Shown: positions 27,289 through 36,143 of the stretch, piece by piece
How positions within the stretch are numbered: the first letter of the stretch is position 1
How the letters are laid out: the number at the start of each line of letters is the position of its first letter
Assembly: GCA_031629035.1 (NCBI GenBank)
Contig: JAVLUG010000001.1
Coordinates: forward strand, 1 to 64,000
Length of the DNA: 64,000 nt
Direction: 5' to 3'
DNA from: MVYY01 sp012517575
GTDB lineage: Bacteria; Bacteroidota; Bacteroidia; Bacteroidales; Paludibacteraceae
Translations under genes and position numbers: made by a program
Notes under the pieces: generated by a model
Database searches by the model: none
Seen by the model: only the letters and a program-made list of their open reading frames with translations
What the model was told of the DNA's origin: nothing

Positions 27289-27496
27289 AAATTTTTACTT
27301 TAGAGGCAATTTTTAGCAGTCACTCAAATTTTTAATACAATTTCTTCTCTATTTTTTGCGGACAATGTCTTAAATAATCGTTTTCAAAGCTAAGTTATAT
27401 TTTTCGTAACATACTGCACCACAGCAGTATTAATTACTCTTTTATATCAAAAAAATACAAGCTTATTTTTTATTCGGATAAACCACAAATTTATAT

Positions 27497-28498
27497 TCAT
27501 TTCCAATGTTTTAAAAATTTAACACCGATATTTCCAACATGATATAAATATTTATTGAGAATCATTTCAAATCTTCCATGCTCCACCAAATTTCCTCCAA
27601 ATCTGGCTTTAAATTCTCTTACGCCATAACTTTCATCAGGTTTTCCTGCACCCATCATATCGAAGTATTCAAAACCGTTTTCTGCTGCAAATTGAATAGC
27701 TGCCCACGTGGCCAGAGTGGATGGGAAAATTCTTTTGTATGATCCATCCTTCCCGCAGACAAACCATTCGTAAAGAATTTTATTATCCAAAGCTACGCAT
27801 AAATTTCCTCCGATAATTTCTTTTTGATATTTGACGACAAACAAATGTCCAAAAGATAGACGTACAATATTTTCAAAGAATTCATATGGGAAAAGTGGTG
27901 TTTTAATTTTTGTTCGGTATAAATCTTTTAATAGTTTATAAAACTCTTTGATATCGTCACCGGCTTTCGTTTCTGCAATTTCCACTCCTTCTTTCAACGA
28001 AAGTTTGATGTCACGCCTTTTCGTGCTACTTAGTTGTTTGGAGCATTGTTCAACGTTTGGAGTTGGAACATGAAAATTCAAATGAGCCTGATAAATAAAT
28101 CCAACTTTTTCAAAATAAGGGCGATATTCGCTATAATCGTTGAAATTTCTGCATTCAATATAAATGGCTCTTTTATGAAGTTCTTTTTTCAGGAATTCGA
28201 GCAATGCTGTTATCGAGCCAGGTTCAATATCCTTATCCAATAAAATTCCGCCGGGAATAATAGCCCGTCTGCTGAAAAACTGTTTCAATTTTCCCCCTTC
28301 AGCCTGCACATACCCACAAGCAATTCCTTTTAACTTTCCATCTTCTGCTACTCCATACAAAAAAGGCTTCAGAAAAGTCAGAGATGCGTAAAACTGATAA
28401 CACTCCGGCGTCTGGAAAAAGGAAGCAACCGAAGAATTTTCAATCAGTTGTTCCCATTGGTCAGTCTCTATTTCATTTGCTTGTAGCAGTTCCACCAT
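27497..28498 (-). CDS. FemAB/GNAT-like acyltransferase
   Basis: A 333-aa cytoplasmic protein with the double-GNAT FemAB pattern: SFFQTPECYQFYAS near residue 31, a first domain with CRNFNDYSEYRPYFEKVGF (about 115-133), and a second domain containing KRRDIKLSLKEGVEI, GGNLCVALDNKILYEWFVCG and FDMMGAGKPDESYGVREFKARFGG. Such proteins transfer an amino acid or another acyl group to a surface glycan or peptidoglycan stem. In this context it may decorate a sugar of the capsule. It overlaps the downstream-oriented GT4 gene start region by 26 bp, so both are in one transcript. Confidence 0.75.
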   Translation of the reverse strand: MVELLQANEIETDQWEQLIENSSVASFFQTPECYQFYASLTFLKPFLYGVAEDGKLKGIACGYVQAEGGKLKQFFSRRAIIPGGILLDKDIEPGSITALLEFLKKELHKRAIYIECRNFNDYSEYRPYFEKVGFIYQAHLNFHVPTPNVEQCSKQLSSTKRRDIKLSLKEGVEIAETKAGDDIKEFYKLLKDLYRTKIKTPLFPYEFFENIVRLSFGHLFVVKYQKEIIGGNLCVALDNKILYEWFVCGKDGSYKRIFPSTLATWAAIQFAAENGFEYFDMMGAGKPDESYGVREFKARFGGNLVEHGRFEMILNKYLYHVGNIGVKFLKHWK

Positions 28499-29405
28499 AT
28501 CGACGATAAATTTTTATTAACTGTTCTGATACCGAAGATTGTTCCAAACCATTTTTTATTAGCTTTTCTCGTCCGTTTGTTCTTTTAGCACCATCTGCAA
28601 GGATTCCATTTAATTTGTCTGCAATTTTTTCACATTGAGCTTCAACAATAAAACAGTTTTCAACATCTTCGATTTGTTCTTTCACATCACCTGCATCTAC
28701 ACTTACAATCGGGCAATTGCAAGCCATTGCTTCCTTGATAAATTGTGGTGAACCTTCACTGAGGCTGGTCATTAGACAAACATCTACAGCATTTATTAAC
28801 AAAGCCACTTCTTCACGGCTGTAATTTTTCAATTCCAGCAGCTGAACTTCAGGTAAAAGGTTGATAGCTTGTAAAGCCAAAGCCGAATTTTTTACCGGAT
28901 TGTCGAAACTTCCCGAAAACAATACTAACTTTTCATTAGTTGAAAATCCAAATTTTTTACGCGCTACTTGTTTCTCAATCGGTTTAAAAAGTTCTGTGTT
29001 TATACCACAAGGTATCAAGGTATATTTTTTTTTTACTTTTGCTATCCGTATATTTTTTTCTGACACAAAGATATTCCATGCCGATAATCGCATTGCCCAT
29101 TTTGAAAAACGAAATACTTTTGGATCGTTGATGTCGCTTCCGTGATAAGTAGTAACAACTGGAACTTTTCGTTGTGCATTAGCCAGTAACCCTGACAAAC
29201 CGTAGTGAGCATGAATCACATTCGGTTTAAATTCCTTGATTTTTTTCGTCAAGAAAGGTCGGTTTTTTAAATAGCCTTTCCAGCCCTTTCCTTCGATGGT
29301 GAAAAAATCCACTTCCGTACCCATTTGTTGAATGGCTTCGGCTTGTTCCTGAATAAATGGCGCGATTTTTCCTGAATTTTTGCTGCAAACAAATAATATT
29401 CTCAT
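28473..29405 (-). CDS. GT4 family glycosyltransferase
   Basis: A 310-aa GT-B transferase, shorter than usual (350-400). The N-terminal half has MRILFVCSKNSGKIAPFIQEQ and HAHYGLSGLLANAQRKVPVVTTYHGSD. The C-terminal donor domain contains FGFSTNEKLVLFSGSFDNPVKN, then the SEGSPQFIKEAMACNCPIVSVDAGDV block at about 217-242, which is the E-x7-E-like motif of GT4. It overlaps the FemAB-like gene by 26 bp. Sugar donor unknown. Confidence 0.82.
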   Translation of the reverse strand: MRILFVCSKNSGKIAPFIQEQAEAIQQMGTEVDFFTIEGKGWKGYLKNRPFLTKKIKEFKPNVIHAHYGLSGLLANAQRKVPVVTTYHGSDINDPKVFRFSKWAMRLSAWNIFVSEKNIRIAKVKKKYTLIPCGINTELFKPIEKQVARKKFGFSTNEKLVLFSGSFDNPVKNSALALQAINLLPEVQLLELKNYSREEVALLINAVDVCLMTSLSEGSPQFIKEAMACNCPIVSVDAGDVKEQIEDVENCFIVEAQCEKIADKLNGILADGAKRTNGREKLIKNGLEQSSVSEQLIKIYRRYGGTATSK

Positions 29406-29462
29406 GTTAATTCGTCATTCATAATTTCGTTTTTAAGTCCTGGGTTCCGAGTCATGAGTTTT

Positions 29463-29550
29463 AAGTTATGAGTTATGAGAATTCGGAATTTTCTACTCCC
29501 AATTCTACACTCAATACTCTACACTTCATACTCTAAACTTAATACTCCTC
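29463..29550. repeat. short tandem direct repeats flanking the GT39-like gene, left side
   Basis: The gap 29406-29556 is filled with simple repeats: AAGTTATGAGTTATGAG at 29463-29479, then several CTCxATACTCTA-like tandem steps to about 29550. A 16-of-17 match of the first motif (AAGTTACGAGTTATGAG) lies at 31021-31037 on the other side of the GT39-like gene. No coding seen. Confidence 0.55.
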
Positions 29551-29556
29551 ATTTTT

Positions 29557-31008
29557 TCACGTCAATCCTCTCCCTGCCAGTTTAAACCAATTCCAGCCAA
29601 CAATTGCTACAAAAATAAATCCCAACCACCAAAGGAAATATTTTTTTGTTTTGTTCGTCGACTTACTCACTCCAACGGCTGCCAATATCAGAATAAAAGG
29701 CAAAGCTGGCTGATGAAATCTCTCCGACTGGGCAAAAGCGCTAAAAGCCATGACCAATAAATAACCGATAGTAAACGAACCTAACAACAAATAGTTGCGC
29801 CAAACTTTATTTTTTATTACCCATATTAAAGCAAAGATAACGAAAAAAGCCAAAATATTTTTTACATAATTTCCACCATGCAATAGCTGTTGATTTTCCT
29901 GACCCGGAATATCCACCATTGTTGGGAAAGGAATTATTAGTATCAATGGGGCAAATACTGCTCCTGAAGAATATCGGGCAAAACGGTTTCCACCTTCCCG
30001 CTCAGCTCGCCACTGAACAGATGTAGATTGATTTTCTTTTCTGCTTTGCCATAGACTTTCCACTTCAGAAGATATGCTGGTGCCGGCAAAATAAATAATG
30101 GTTATTCCAATCCAAAGTCCATAGATAAATCTTTTCCAACTGCGAACCATTTTATTGGGGGTAAAAACCAGCGTGGTCAATACAGCAAATAAGGCTGTAA
30201 TCCCTAAAGCAGTACGAAAAAAGAAAAGAGAAGCACCTAAGAGTGTAGGAACAAATATATTGATAAAATTAAACTTTCTGTTCCGAAGCAGAGCATCTGT
30301 CCGTTCAATAAAAGCAACGGTCAGCAAAACCATTTCGGCTTCTTTTAAATGTACACCGCAATAATAAATCAGATTGGGCATTAGCATTGCAAAAATACCT
30401 GCTATTCTGCCGGTTGATTCTTCGAAATTTCTGGTAGTAAGTTTATAAATTAGAACACAAGTTATCGCTCCATAAAGTGCTTTTAATAATCTTGCAAAGA
30501 GAATCGATTTACCCGTAACTGCATATAGGCAACCCAGATAGAAGGGATATCCCATGTCGGAAAAACGGCCATTAATATAGGCAAAATAAGGTTGAATATT
30601 GCCTTTATGAATCATGTCAGCCAACCAGACCGCTTCGTTGTGATATCCTTGTGCATCGGCAGCTGCAAATTCAAATGGTTGACCGGTCATGGATTGATAG
30701 AAAAAATAACTGAATATTACCCAAACTATTCTGATAATTAAAGCATTGGTGAAAAGTCGTTTGGTAAAAGTTTTCGGTGTAGTTTTACCCCACTGACGTG
30801 TTAGTTCGTTGGAAAAATAAAAAAAGCCGATTGCCTCCACCAATCCGAAAAATATCCATATCCACGACATGGCATGGGAAAAGAAAACCATTGTTACTGC
30901 TGCCAATGATATGACATACAGCAGCATGGCCTTTTGGGTAAAATATCTTGGAAAATAATTGAGCATTCTTTTTTGGTTATAACTAATCTGGAAAGTTTTA
31001 AATTCCAA
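29557..31008 (-). CDS. GT39/ArnT-like integral membrane glycosyltransferase
   Basis: A 483-aa protein with about ten or more hydrophobic segments, resembling the dolichyl-phosphate-mannose / ArnT type (GT-C fold). The first periplasmic loop has GQPFEFAAADAQGYHNEAVWLAD at about 113-135, with the acidic residues typical of this family. These enzymes use polyprenyl-phosphate sugars on the periplasmic face. A start at M15 (MLNYFPRYF, position 30966) is as likely as the first ATG, because the first codons run into the simple repeats that fill the gap upstream. Confidence 0.72.
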   Translation of the reverse strand: MEFKTFQISYNQKRMLNYFPRYFTQKAMLLYVISLAAVTMVFFSHAMSWIWIFFGLVEAIGFFYFSNELTRQWGKTTPKTFTKRLFTNALIIRIVWVIFSYFFYQSMTGQPFEFAAADAQGYHNEAVWLADMIHKGNIQPYFAYINGRFSDMGYPFYLGCLYAVTGKSILFARLLKALYGAITCVLIYKLTTRNFEESTGRIAGIFAMLMPNLIYYCGVHLKEAEMVLLTVAFIERTDALLRNRKFNFINIFVPTLLGASLFFFRTALGITALFAVLTTLVFTPNKMVRSWKRFIYGLWIGITIIYFAGTSISSEVESLWQSRKENQSTSVQWRAEREGGNRFARYSSGAVFAPLILIIPFPTMVDIPGQENQQLLHGGNYVKNILAFFVIFALIWVIKNKVWRNYLLLGSFTIGYLLVMAFSAFAQSERFHQPALPFILILAAVGVSKSTNKTKKYFLWWLGFIFVAIVGWNWFKLAGRGLT

Positions 31009-31020
31009 GTTCTGAGTTAC

Positions 31021-31290
31021 AAGTTACGAGTTATGAGTAATTTTCATTTATCACTTATCATTCAACACTATCCATTGTTTCATACTCTTGTTTTAACTGA
31101 CAGATATATCTTTCTCGCTGATTTTCGCTGAAATTTTTCTGCCTTCATCTGCGTTTTTTAATCTGCGATGATCTGCGAGAGATTATTTTTTTCTCGCTGA
31201 TTTTCGCAGATTTTTATTCGCTGATTTACGCTAATAAGTTTCTGTGTTTATCTGCGTTTTTTTATCTGTCGGTAATTTATTTGCTTTCTT
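31021..31290. repeat. simple and dispersed intergenic repeats, right side of the GT39-like gene
   Basis: 31021-31037 repeats the motif seen at 29463. From 31114 to 31290 the sequence is a stutter of CTCGCTGATTTTCGC (31114 and 31193) and ATCTGCG (five or more times), a type of low-complexity intergenic repeat frequent in Bacteroidota genomes. Spacing is irregular and there is no leader, so this is not a CRISPR. Confidence 0.55.
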
Positions 31291-31380
31291 TGATGCAGAA
31301 ATTAAGCTTTCAATATTTTGAACATACCTCTCTGGTGAATATGCTTTGCACATACTGCCGTAATTAAAGCCAGACCGTTA
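31258..31380 (-). pseudogene. possible 3' remnant of a GT4 glycosyltransferase gene
   Basis: Read on the - strand this contains SGFNYGSMCKAYSPERYV followed by QNIESLISASKK, the usual C-terminal end of a GT4 protein (KYSPERYV-x-NIE-x-L). No matching body is found upstream; the next gene at 31438-32544 is intact and has its own C terminus. I infer a leftover from a replaced glycosyltransferase gene. Confidence 0.45.
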
Positions 31381-31437
31381 AACCAATTGATGCACAAAAC
31401 ATTAACAAAAACGCATTCACCCATCACTCATCACCCA

Positions 31438-32544
31438 TCACTCATCTCTATCCACTGTTTCGTATACTTGTTTTAAGCAGCGGATATGATTTTCGATACT
31501 GAAATTTTCACGAACATACGCAGATGCTTCACGAGCCTGAAGAATATTAATTTCTCTGTTTTGCAAAAATAAAAGAAATTTTTTTAATAAATCATATTCA
31601 TCTCTGCTTTTGTACAAAGTGGCAAATTTTCCGTTTTGTGTAATTTCTTTCATCACTTCCCAATCGTTCACAAACACTGGAATGCCCATTGCCACTGCTT
31701 CTACCAAAGCAATACCGAAAGTATCATGATCGGTAGAATAAATAAAGGCATCGAGCTTATTCAGAATTTCCGGTATATCACTACGGGAACCTAAAAAATG
31801 GACATTATCCAACAGATTGTTTTCTTCACAATAACGATAACATTCATCAAAAAGCCAAGGTTCCGATTTGCTTTTAGCTCCGGCAAAAACAAAATCGAAA
31901 GCAACACCTTCTTTTTTCAGCAAATTCAGAAATCTGCAAATAACGATTTGAGAACGTACGCTTACAAAGTTACCCACTGAACCCAGCTTTAAAAGTTCGG
32001 AAGAATTTGTTTTTTTTGTCCTATCCGTTTTCACCGCATCCAATTTATCAAAGGAAATGCCGTTGTAAACGGTTTTTTGTTTTTCGGGTTTCAAATGATA
32101 TTTTTGTTGATAATACCTTTTTTGGCTCTCGCTGACAAAGATATTGCCATCAGTATGATGCAGAATAAATTGCAATATTTTAGCAGACCAAAAACTTTGA
32201 TTAAAATCATAACCATGAACGGTGAGAATAATTTTTTTATTGGTTCTCCGCAAGCAAAGCCATGCCAAGAAAGCATCCAGTGGTTGCTGGGCATGAAGAA
32301 TGTGGACGTTATGTTGTTGAATTATTTTTCGTAACTGTCGGCAATAAGCGAATAAATTTTTCCCAAAAGGTACAAAAATCATCGGAACTCCACTTTCCTG
32401 AAATTCTTTTTCCAGATTTCCTCCTTTTTTTCGGTAAATGCCGATAAGGTTTAATCCGTTTGCGGAAGCTTTTCGGAAAACATCCAATACAAGTGTTTCT
32501 GTCCCGCCTCGATTTAAAGAACCCAGTAAATAAGCTACTTTCAT
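31438..32544 (-). CDS. GT4 family glycosyltransferase
   Basis: A 368-aa GT-B transferase. MKVAYLLGSLNRGGTETLVLDVF is the standard GT4 N terminus with the GG loop. HILHAQQPLDAFLAWL and ILTVHGYDFNQS follow in the acceptor domain. The donor domain has LKLGSVGNFVSVRSQ, DVHFLGSRSDIP and STDHDTFGIALVEAVAMGIPVFVNDWEVMKE (about 261-291), which contains the E-x7-E motif. The gene stands between repeat-filled gaps, 53 bp from the start of the palindromic repeat array. Donor and acceptor unknown. Confidence 0.87.
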   Translation of the reverse strand: MKVAYLLGSLNRGGTETLVLDVFRKASANGLNLIGIYRKKGGNLEKEFQESGVPMIFVPFGKNLFAYCRQLRKIIQQHNVHILHAQQPLDAFLAWLCLRRTNKKIILTVHGYDFNQSFWSAKILQFILHHTDGNIFVSESQKRYYQQKYHLKPEKQKTVYNGISFDKLDAVKTDRTKKTNSSELLKLGSVGNFVSVRSQIVICRFLNLLKKEGVAFDFVFAGAKSKSEPWLFDECYRYCEENNLLDNVHFLGSRSDIPEILNKLDAFIYSTDHDTFGIALVEAVAMGIPVFVNDWEVMKEITQNGKFATLYKSRDEYDLLKKFLLFLQNREINILQAREASAYVRENFSIENHIRCLKQVYETVDRDE

Positions 32545-32597
32545 CTTTTTAATTAAAAATTATGGTTTTGGGTATTTTGAATTTTAACTTTTGTTTT

Positions 32598-34233
32598 AAA
32601 ACCTTATTAAGTCCTTTTACCTTAGTAGTAAAGTAATTACGTGAATAGTAATCTAATTAACTTACTTGACCTTGTGAATTGTTCGTAATCAATTATTTCG
32701 CAATAAGGTAATAAGGTTTGGTTTTACTGGACTTATGTTGGTTACTAAGGTTCGTTTGAGTGATAAGGTTTTATAACTTCTTTTCTTTTGTTTTTTCTAT
32801 TTTTAGTTTTAAAACCTTATTAAGTCCTTTAACCTTAGTGTAAAGTAATTACGTAAATAGTAACCTTATTAACTTACTTGACTGTGTGAATTGTTCGTAA
32901 CCAGTTATTTCGCAATAAGGTAATAAGGTTTGATTTTACTGGACTTATTTTGGTTACTAAGGTTTATTGAACAATAAGGTTTTTTTAACTATTTCTTATG
33001 TTTTGTCTCAAAACCTTATTAGGTCCTTTTACCTTAGTAGTAAAGTAATTACGTGAATAGTAACCTTATTAACTTACTTGACCGTGTGAATTGTTCGTAA
33101 TCAATTTTTTCGCAATAAGGTAATAAGGTTTGGTTTTACTGGATTTATGTTGGTTACTAAGGTTCGTTTGAGTGATAAGGTTTTATAACTTCTTTTCTTT
33201 TGTTTTTTCTATTTTTAGTTCTAAAACCATATTAAGTCCTTTAACCTTAGTAATTTACACATCCTCTCTCCTTGTAAACCTTATTACCTTATTAAACTGG
33301 TTTGATAGTTTTTTGATAAAATTTAATAAATTCATCGTACTCTTCATTAAAAGTTTTTTTCCTGTGATGTTCTTTTTGGTTGAGAATATATTTGCATACT
33401 CTATCAACATCTCCTTTTGAAACAGAGAAAGCAGAACAGGATGCTTGCCACTGAAAATTTCCTAAACATAAATTATTTTCATTTATGAACCTTGAAGAAC
33501 TTTTTTCAATAATGGTTGCAATGGTTTGTTCATCCATAGAAGGCTCTCTTGAAATAAGAAAGTGAACATGATCCGTATTTGCATAAATTGCGTATAAATG
33601 ACATTGATTATTTGATACAATTCCGGTGATATATTTTTCGATTCGTTCACGATGTTGTTCTTGTATCAAAGGTAAGCGGTTTTGAGTAATAAAAATAAAA
33701 TGGGTGTATAAATTTTTATATTTTATTTTCATGATTTTTTCTAATTAAAAAGGTAATAAGGTCAAACGAGAGTGAGTTTATTTGTTAGTTACTAAGGTTC
33801 GTTTGAATGATAAATTTTTATAACTTCTTTTCTTTTGTTTTTTTCTATTTTTAGTTTTAAAACCTTATTAAGTCCTTTAACCTTAGTAGTAAAGTAATTA
33901 CGTAAATAGTAACCTTATTAACTTACTTGACTGTGTGAATTGTTCGTAATCAATTATTTCGCAATAAGGTAATAAGGTTTGATTTTACTGGACTTATTTT
34001 GGTTACTAAGGTTTATTGAACAATAAGATTTTTTTAACTATTTCTTATGTTTTGTTTTAAAACCTTATTAAGTCCTTTAACCTTAGTAGTAAAGTAATTA
34101 CGTGAATAGTAATCTAATTAACTTACTTGACCGTGTGAATTGTTCGTAACCAATTATTTCGCAATAAGGTAATAAGGTTTGGTTTTACTGGACTTATGTT
34201 GGTTACTAAGGTTCGTTTGAGTGATAAGGTTTT
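32598..34233. repeat. array of six palindromic units, one of which contains the Y1 transposase gene
   Basis: Units start with AAAACCTTATTA at 32598, 32811, 33010, 33223, 33859 and 34059. Five are about 175 bp. Each has an outer left arm (AAAACCTTATTAAGTCC...ACCTTAGTA), an inner left arm (GTAACCTTATTAAC), an inner right arm (CAATAAGGTAATAAGG) and an outer right arm (TTACTAAGGT...GATAAGG), so outer and inner arms form nested inverted repeats. The fourth unit (33223 to about 33812) has the same outer and inner arms but holds the 146-aa transposase gene where the others hold about 50 bp. Two spacer types alternate: A (after units 1, 3 and 4) and B (after units 2 and 5), so units 1-3 and 4-6 look like a duplicated block. 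Confidence 0.88.
33292..33732 (-). CDS. Y1 (HUH) transposase, IS200/REP-associated type
   Basis: A 146-aa single-strand DNA transposase. The HUH motif is H55-V56-H57 (TDHVHFLIS) and the catalytic tyrosine is Y115 in RVCKYILNQKEHH. The FQWQASCSAFSVS segment at about 93-105 is typical of REP-associated tyrosine transposases. No TnpB/IscB partner is seen. The gene is nested inside a palindromic unit whose arms also define the five gene-less units of the array, so the enzyme probably acts, or acted, on those units. The frame is intact. Confidence 0.87.
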   Translation of the reverse strand: MKIKYKNLYTHFIFITQNRLPLIQEQHRERIEKYITGIVSNNQCHLYAIYANTDHVHFLISREPSMDEQTIATIIEKSSSRFINENNLCLGNFQWQASCSAFSVSKGDVDRVCKYILNQKEHHRKKTFNEEYDEFIKFYQKTIKPV

Positions 34234-34307
34234 CTCCTTTTTTTGTTTCTGTTTTAATCCGTAGATTTTGTTCTATCCAACTCGTAATGAATAGACTATG
34301 ACGAATA

Positions 34308-35306
34308 TTAAGCATATAAATTCATGTCGTTTCTTTGATTATATTTTCTTTTTAGAGAAACATATCTCTTTTTAAAATTCACCCACGCTTTCAATACAAA
34401 TTTAGGCAAAATTTTGTAGTCGAAATAATATTTGAGTGAATGTTCTTTCCAATGAATGTTATGAAGGATGCGTTTAACATCTTCTTTGTTTTTCCCTTTC
34501 AAATAATAAGCTTGTAAACCATACAAGGCCAGTTTTTCGTACAAAAACACAAAATCTGTATTTTGTTGATAGGTACTGTAATCGGAAAACAGCATGTGTT
34601 CCGATGGTTCATAAAGTTTGTCGCCAATAGCTCTGTCCTTTTGTTCCACGTCCTGATGATAGTAAGCCAGCGGCTCATTCAGAAAAGCTACAGGGTGTTT
34701 CATGACAATGCGTACCCACAAATCGAAATCTTCGCCCAACTTGAGTTGCGGTTTAAATCCGTGTTCTTCTTCAAAAACTTTTTTTGGAACAATGGCAGCT
34801 CCCGTCCAAACGGGCATACACAAAGTTTTGGCATAGGTCTGAAAATAATTGATAATGCCTTTGCTGAAATCTTTTTCCACACCAACGGTAGCCAGCCGGT
34901 TTCGACCATTCTTTACAATATAATAACTGCTTGCCCACAGTCCGGCATCGGGAAACTGCTCTATCAACTGCTTCATTTTCGCCAAATACTCGGGATGCCA
35001 TTCGTCATCAGCATCGAGAAAGGCAAGATAATTTTCTTGGGCAGCTTTTACGCCGTTGTTGCGAGCGGTGGAAACACCCTGATTAGGCTGGGAAATCAGT
35101 TGAAATCCCTTGAGCGGAATTTGCAGTTGATGGGCAGTTAAATAATCCGTAGAAAATACTTTTTTTACAATTTCTGCTCCATTATCCGTTGAGCCATCAT
35201 CCACCACAATAATTTCAAAATCCCGAAAAGTCTGCTGCAAAACCGATTGCAGGGCTTTTTCAATGTAGGGCGCTTTGTTGTATAGTGGAATGATGACGGA
35301 AAACAT
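34308..35306 (-). CDS. GT2 family glycosyltransferase
   Basis: A 332-aa GT-A transferase. MFSVIIPLYNKAPYIEKAL, FEIIVVDDGSTDNGAE (D-D at about residue 36), GVSTARNNG and YLAFLDADDEWHPEYL (DADD near 95-98) are the classic GT2 motifs. LKLGEDFDLWVRI (about 181-193) is the ED motif. The C-terminal region (YYFDYKILPKFVLKAWVNFKKR) is basic and may contact the membrane. It lies just after the repeat array. Confidence 0.88.
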   Translation of the reverse strand: MFSVIIPLYNKAPYIEKALQSVLQQTFRDFEIIVVDDGSTDNGAEIVKKVFSTDYLTAHQLQIPLKGFQLISQPNQGVSTARNNGVKAAQENYLAFLDADDEWHPEYLAKMKQLIEQFPDAGLWASSYYIVKNGRNRLATVGVEKDFSKGIINYFQTYAKTLCMPVWTGAAIVPKKVFEEEHGFKPQLKLGEDFDLWVRIVMKHPVAFLNEPLAYYHQDVEQKDRAIGDKLYEPSEHMLFSDYSTYQQNTDFVFLYEKLALYGLQAYYLKGKNKEDVKRILHNIHWKEHSLKYYFDYKILPKFVLKAWVNFKKRYVSLKRKYNQRNDMNLYA

Positions 35307-35419
35307 GATTTTAATTGCTTTTCAAAAATGGATTAAATCAGAAATGTTATTGTAAGAATTTTCGAAAAAATTCAAATTAAACTCAAAGAATTCCACTAAA
35401 CGGGTTGGAAAGATTTTGG

Positions 35420-35491
35420 TAGTGCGTAGCAGAATCGAACTGCTATTATCAGATTGAGAAACTGACCTCCTAACCATTAGAGGAAAGTACC
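35420..35491 (-). pseudogene. degenerate tRNA-Glu(CTC) copy
   Basis: 72 bases on the - strand match the intact tRNA-Glu at 40098-40169 except for two substitutions in the 5' acceptor strand (GGTACTT instead of GGTGCGT), which break the pairs 4-69 and 6-67. The 3' strand ACGCACTA is unchanged and is followed by an encoded CCA. The upstream -7 box is also damaged: TATATTTT instead of TATATTTG (35507-35514). This copy is probably not functional. Confidence 0.78.
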
Positions 35492-36143
35492 GATTGAAAA
35501 ACACGAAAAATATAAGATATAATTTTTAAATTTTAAAAGGACAATTAATTGTTAAATTCTGATGACAATTTATTTTACTTCAAATTTTATATTTCGAGAG
35601 AGTCGGACTAATCACTTGAATTTTTATTAATAGCCATTTTATAAATATTCTCTAATTTATTAGCTGAATCAAACCAATTGAATTTTTTTACTCTTTCATA
35701 TCCTTTTTTAATTAAATTAATTCTTAAATTTTCATTTTGAATAATTTTTTCTATAGCATTTCTTATATCTTCTATATCTAAAGGGTCAAAATATATAGCT
35801 GCATCATCAGAAATCTCGTGAAAAATTTCAATATTACTTAGAGCTATAGGGCATTTATTTGCCCAAGCTTCTAAAATGGGTATACCAAATCCTTCTTTGA
35901 GAGAAGGAAAAACAAATAATAAAGCATTTTGATATAAATTATAAAGTTCTTTATCATTAAATCTTTTTGATATAACTTTTCTATAAACACCTAATTCTTT
36001 TAAATATTTTTTTTCTTGTTTAGTAAATTTATTGCCAGTACAAACAATTTTTAAATCATCATATTTCTTAAGTAAAAGAGAGGTTGCTTTAATGAAATTT
36101 TTAAAATTCTTATATTCATTGTTTCTATTGCCAATATATAATA

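Noticed and set aside
31114..31290. Possible CRISPR from repeated CGCTGATTTTCGC and ATCTGCG strings
   Set aside because: Irregular spacing, no unique spacers, and the strings are a common low-complexity intergenic type.
33292..33732. IS605-type element with an accessory TnpB
   Set aside because: No tnpB or iscB gene or omega-RNA-like region is found near the Y1 transposase; the flanks are only palindromic units.
32598..34233. CRISPR-like array because of regular spacing of about 200 bp
   Set aside because: Repeat units are about 175 bp with internal inverted arms, spacers are only two recurring types, and no cas genes are present.
35420..35491. Second functional tRNA-Glu gene
   Set aside because: Two acceptor-stem pairs are broken and the -7 box has lost its final G, although the encoded CCA is kept; treated as a degenerate copy.
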